From contig JAGZZN010000078.1 in NCBI GenBank assembly GCA_018377375.1, positions 1 to 6,727 of the forward strand: a DNA stretch of 6,727 nt, given 5' to 3'. The notes under the pieces are model-generated. The model was given only the letters and a program-made list of their open reading frames with translations, was not told the origin of the DNA and ran no database searches. The position numbers and the translations under genes were made by a program. The DNA is from Streptococcus parasanguinis (lineage in GTDB: Bacteria; Bacillota; Bacilli; Lactobacillales; Streptococcaceae). This document shows, piece after piece, positions 5,053 to 6,727 of the stretch (position 1 is the stretch's first letter; every line of letters starts with the position of its first letter).

Positions 5053-6396
5053 CTATTCCTTTCCACTCTGAGGCCAGTCCAAGTGAACATGTTCCTTCAT
5101 TTCTCGATAAGCCGTGTCCACTCTCTCCTTGGTCTCCTCATCTAGCTTATCGCGGTATTTGCCACCCTTGATAAAATCTTCCAAAATATAGGTTTGGTAC
5201 TTGTACAAGTCATAACCTTCAGGAGAATAGGTTCCCTTTGGAGTCCGACTGACCCAGGTTGGATGAGCAGTAGCCGTCTTAATCCGTGTCTTGCGACCAA
5301 CCTTTTCGATGGTCACATCCATCAAAACTCCACGCTCTGTCCATTGGGCAGTCTCTATACCTTCCATAGTTTCCAGACGTTGATTGGAGAGAAAATTCCC
5401 CATCGAGTAGATGATCAGCTTGTTTTGACCATCTTTATTGACCACTTCAGCAGGCTCTACAACATGGGGATGTCCGCCAAAAACGATATCAGCGCCCCAA
5501 GAAATCATTTTATGATAGAGCTCTTTTTGCTCTTCTGTCGGCTCCAACTGGTATTCGATTCCCATCTGGGGCATGACAATAGTGATATCAGCCTCTTGCT
5601 CTGCCTTTTGGATCTCCGCCTTCATCCGCTCTTCATCCAGATCAGACAAGACATATGCTTGCTCCTCTGGAGTGAGCGTCGTTTCCATCCCATTAAAGCC
5701 GTAAGCATAGGCTAGAATAGCAATCTTGATGCCATTCACTTCCTTGATCACCAAGGGAGCTTGCCCTCTCTTTTCATGCGTGTAGACACCGACAGGTGTG
5801 ATGCCTGCATCTTCAAAGGCCTTGGCTGTCGAATAGACCCCATCTAGACCTGAATCCAAGATATGGTTGTGTCCCAAATCCATGACATCATAACCAGCAT
5901 CCTTGATGGCTGGTACGACTTCGCTCGGCGCATTAAAGAGAGGATAACCTGACAAATAGTAATCCGGGTTAATGGTTCCCTCAAAATCACCCAAGGCTAG
6001 ATCCGCTTTTTGTAGCCAGGGTTTGACATACTCATAATTTTCATGAAAATCATAGCTTCCGTCTTCTTTTTGTGCACTCATATAGACCAGATCATGATAG
6101 AGCTGATCTCCATTCGCCATGATTCGAGCTGTATGAGGAATCTGATCAGCCGGTGTTTTGGCCTTGTACACAACCTCTGGCCGTTCGGTTGCGGTGATCG
6201 GAAAACCTTGGAACTTTTGCACCCACAAGATGGCATTGGCCACGATAAAAACGACTGACAAGAGCACATAGACAAACTGTTCATTGGTCAGCTCAATCCT
6301 TGAAAAGAGACGATCAAAAGCCCAATCAAAGGCCGCTGACAACTCTTTTCCCATCGTTTTGATGGTCCCTTTCACATTCTCCCACTTCTCTAACAT
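5053..6396 (-). CDS. CapA/PgsA-family membrane-anchored metallophosphatase
   Basis: A 447-residue protein of the CapA (PGA_cap) family. A cytosolic N-terminus (1-39) precedes one membrane helix (about 40-58, VYVLLSVVFIVANAILWV), placing the 389-residue remainder outside the cell. Metallophosphatase motifs follow in order: MANGDQ (Asp97), GDFEGT (136-141, the family NLE position), LGHNHILDSG (174-183, NNH position), PQMGIEY (276-282), GGHPHVVEP (307-315) and YSMGNFLSNQ (330-339). The family is named for poly-gamma-glutamate capsule proteins, but no capB/pgsB or pgsC homologue is next to it, so the substrate here is open. Unusually, Gln277 stands where many family members have the His of an HWG motif. 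The ATG has AGAGG at 5 nt. It is the first gene of an operon with the MutS-like and DUF554 genes and has its own promoter. Confidence 0.9.
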   Translation of the reverse strand: MLEKWENVKGTIKTMGKELSAAFDWAFDRLFSRIELTNEQFVYVLLSVVFIVANAILWVQKFQGFPITATERPEVVYKAKTPADQIPHTARIMANGDQLYHDLVYMSAQKEDGSYDFHENYEYVKPWLQKADLALGDFEGTINPDYYLSGYPLFNAPSEVVPAIKDAGYDVMDLGHNHILDSGLDGVYSTAKAFEDAGITPVGVYTHEKRGQAPLVIKEVNGIKIAILAYAYGFNGMETTLTPEEQAYVLSDLDEERMKAEIQKAEQEADITIVMPQMGIEYQLEPTEEQKELYHKMISWGADIVFGGHPHVVEPAEVVNKDGQNKLIIYSMGNFLSNQRLETMEGIETAQWTERGVLMDVTIEKVGRKTRIKTATAHPTWVSRTPKGTYSPEGYDLYKYQTYILEDFIKGGKYRDKLDEETKERVDTAYREMKEHVHLDWPQSGKE

Positions 6397-6429
6397 TCCT
6401 ACCTCTTCTTCCTACCTAGTTTCTCCAAT

Positions 6430-6449
6430 GCTCCACCAACAGATGGAGC
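6430..6449 (-). other. Hairpin in the capA mRNA leader
   Basis: GCTCCA (6430-6435) pairs with TGGAGC (6444-6449) in a perfect 6 bp stem with an 8-nt loop, inside the inferred leader of about 70 nt between the capA promoter and its ATG. No T-tract follows, so it is not an intrinsic terminator. It may protect the mRNA end or bind a regulator, or be chance; it matches no riboswitch I recognise. Confidence 0.4.
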
Positions 6450-6472
6450 TGTCATTGAAATACTTTCTCTTC

Positions 6473-6501
6473 ATTGTATCACAATTTTTAAGAGGAGAAA
6501 A
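6473..6501 (-). promoter_or_regulatory. Extended -10 promoter of the capA operon
   Basis: On the minus strand TACAAT (6473-6478) is preceded by TGA, forming an extended -10. The hexamer 17 bp upstream (6496-6501, TTTTCT) is a weak -35 and lies in the T-tail of the preceding terminator. The start site would be near 6466. No operator was recognised around it. Confidence 0.65.
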
Positions 6502-6525
6502 AAAGTTCTGCAAAACAGAACTTTT
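6498..6525 (-). terminator. Terminator of a transcript entering from the right
   Basis: A perfect 10 bp stem AAAAGTTCTG/CAGAACTTTT (6501-6510 with 6516-6525) encloses a 5-nt loop CAAAA. On the minus strand it ends in seven T (6498-6504), the best reading direction. On the plus strand the tail is only four T within the stem, and no plus-strand gene leads to it. It would insulate the capA promoter from upstream minus-strand transcription. Confidence 0.8.
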
Positions 6526-6632
6526 AAATGATTGGATAGTAAAAGAATGGTTTCTTCAAAGCAGAAAACATCATCACGATTTTCAACTGATGCAAGCATC
6601 TACTGAAACTTTCCGCTGTGAGAAAAGTGAGA
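6526..6632. other. Intergenic stretch without a convincing gene
   Basis: Part of the gene-free interval 6397-6727. No RNA gene or complete coding sequence was found. On the minus strand one frame is open from about 6655 to a TAA at 6524-6526 that touches the terminator stem, encoding ...LHQLKIV followed by MMFSALKKPFFYYPII. It has no ribosome site before its ATG at 6574, so it is either noise, part of the neighbouring repeat, or the tail of a decayed gene. Confidence 0.4.
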
Positions 6633-6727
6633 GTGGGACAGAAATCGGTAATTCGTTAGAATTCGATTTCATCGTCCCACCTCCGCACAGTTGAGTAGGG
6701 CTGTAAAAGCTGATGAAATCAGCGTAG
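6633..6727. repeat. Composite hairpin repeat, streptococcal intergenic type
   Basis: The main element (6633-6680) folds into one long three-part hairpin: GTGGGAC (6633-6639) with GTCCCAC (6674-6680), GAAATCG (6641-6647) with CGATTTC (6664-6670), and AATTC (6650-6654) with GAATT (6659-6663) around a GTTA loop. Only small bulges (A, GT, ATC) interrupt it. A second hairpin GCTGAT-GAA-ATCAGC follows at 6709-6723. From memory, near-identical sequence recurs between genes in several Streptococcus genomes, and a GTGGGAC...GTCCCAC hairpin also in Staphylococcus; I could not check this. The element may continue past the right edge. It could be a mobile miniature repeat, a structured RNA or a transcript end. 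Confidence 0.65.

Noticed and set aside
5194..5715. 173-codon plus-strand open frame
   Set aside because: It is an antisense shadow of the well-supported CapA coding sequence, with no family-like motifs and no promoter.
1884..6396. CRISPR array, insertion sequence or prophage genes
   Set aside because: No regularly spaced direct repeats, transposase or integrase motifs, or terminal inverted repeats were seen.
6284..6694. 136-codon plus-strand open frame over the capA start and the repeat
   Set aside because: It lies antisense to capA and runs through a terminator, the capA promoter and the hairpin repeat. It has no ribosome site and no recognisable domain.
6681..6727. Possible tRNA or small structured RNA in the right edge
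   Set aside because: The stems do not form a cloverleaf and no T-loop or CCA end is visible; treated as part of the repeat.

Overview
The window looks like chromosomal DNA of a Streptococcus, probably of the viridans/mitis-sanguinis type. This rests on the start of a CopY-type copper repressor with its cop operators, a MutS-like/CapA/DUF554 gene set of Firmicute character, compact extended -10 promoters, U-tailed hairpin terminators, and a right-end repeat that resembles repeats I recall from streptococcal intergenic DNA. Species cannot be fixed from the sequence alone. Every convincing gene lies on the minus strand, so transcription runs right to left.

Layout from the right (upstream) end: (i) 6397-6727 has no convincing gene. 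It holds a composite hairpin repeat, a minus-strand terminator for whatever lies to the right, the capA promoter and a hairpin in the capA leader. (ii) 6396-2646 is a three-gene operon: a membrane-anchored CapA-family metallophosphatase, a membrane-anchored MutS-like ATPase 3 bp downstream, and a DUF554 membrane protein 25 bp further on. It ends at a strong terminator at 2607-2638. (iii) 2462-1884 is a single HD-domain nucleotidase gene with its own promoter and terminator. It is clearly more AT-rich (about 36% GC) than the lines I sampled around it (about 47-60%). (iv) 1747-266 is a two-gene unit, a Cof-type HAD phosphatase followed without any gap by an SGNH/GDSL hydrolase, ending at a terminator with a 15-T tail. 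(v) 183-1 is the copper-responsive promoter and the first 37 codons of copY; the rest of the presumed copper operon lies outside the window.

Functionally, the HD and HAD proteins are probably small-molecule phosphatases (nucleotide and sugar phosphate housekeeping), and the SGNH protein a cytosolic esterase-like enzyme. The most system-like element is the capA / membrane MutS / DUF554 operon. All three products are predicted to be membrane proteins, the MutS-like protein keeps its ATPase but has no mismatch-recognition domain, and CapA has no PgsB/PgsC partners here. At three of the four promoters seen, the U-tail of the preceding terminator abuts or overlaps the -35 region of the next gene, so intergenic DNA is very compact.
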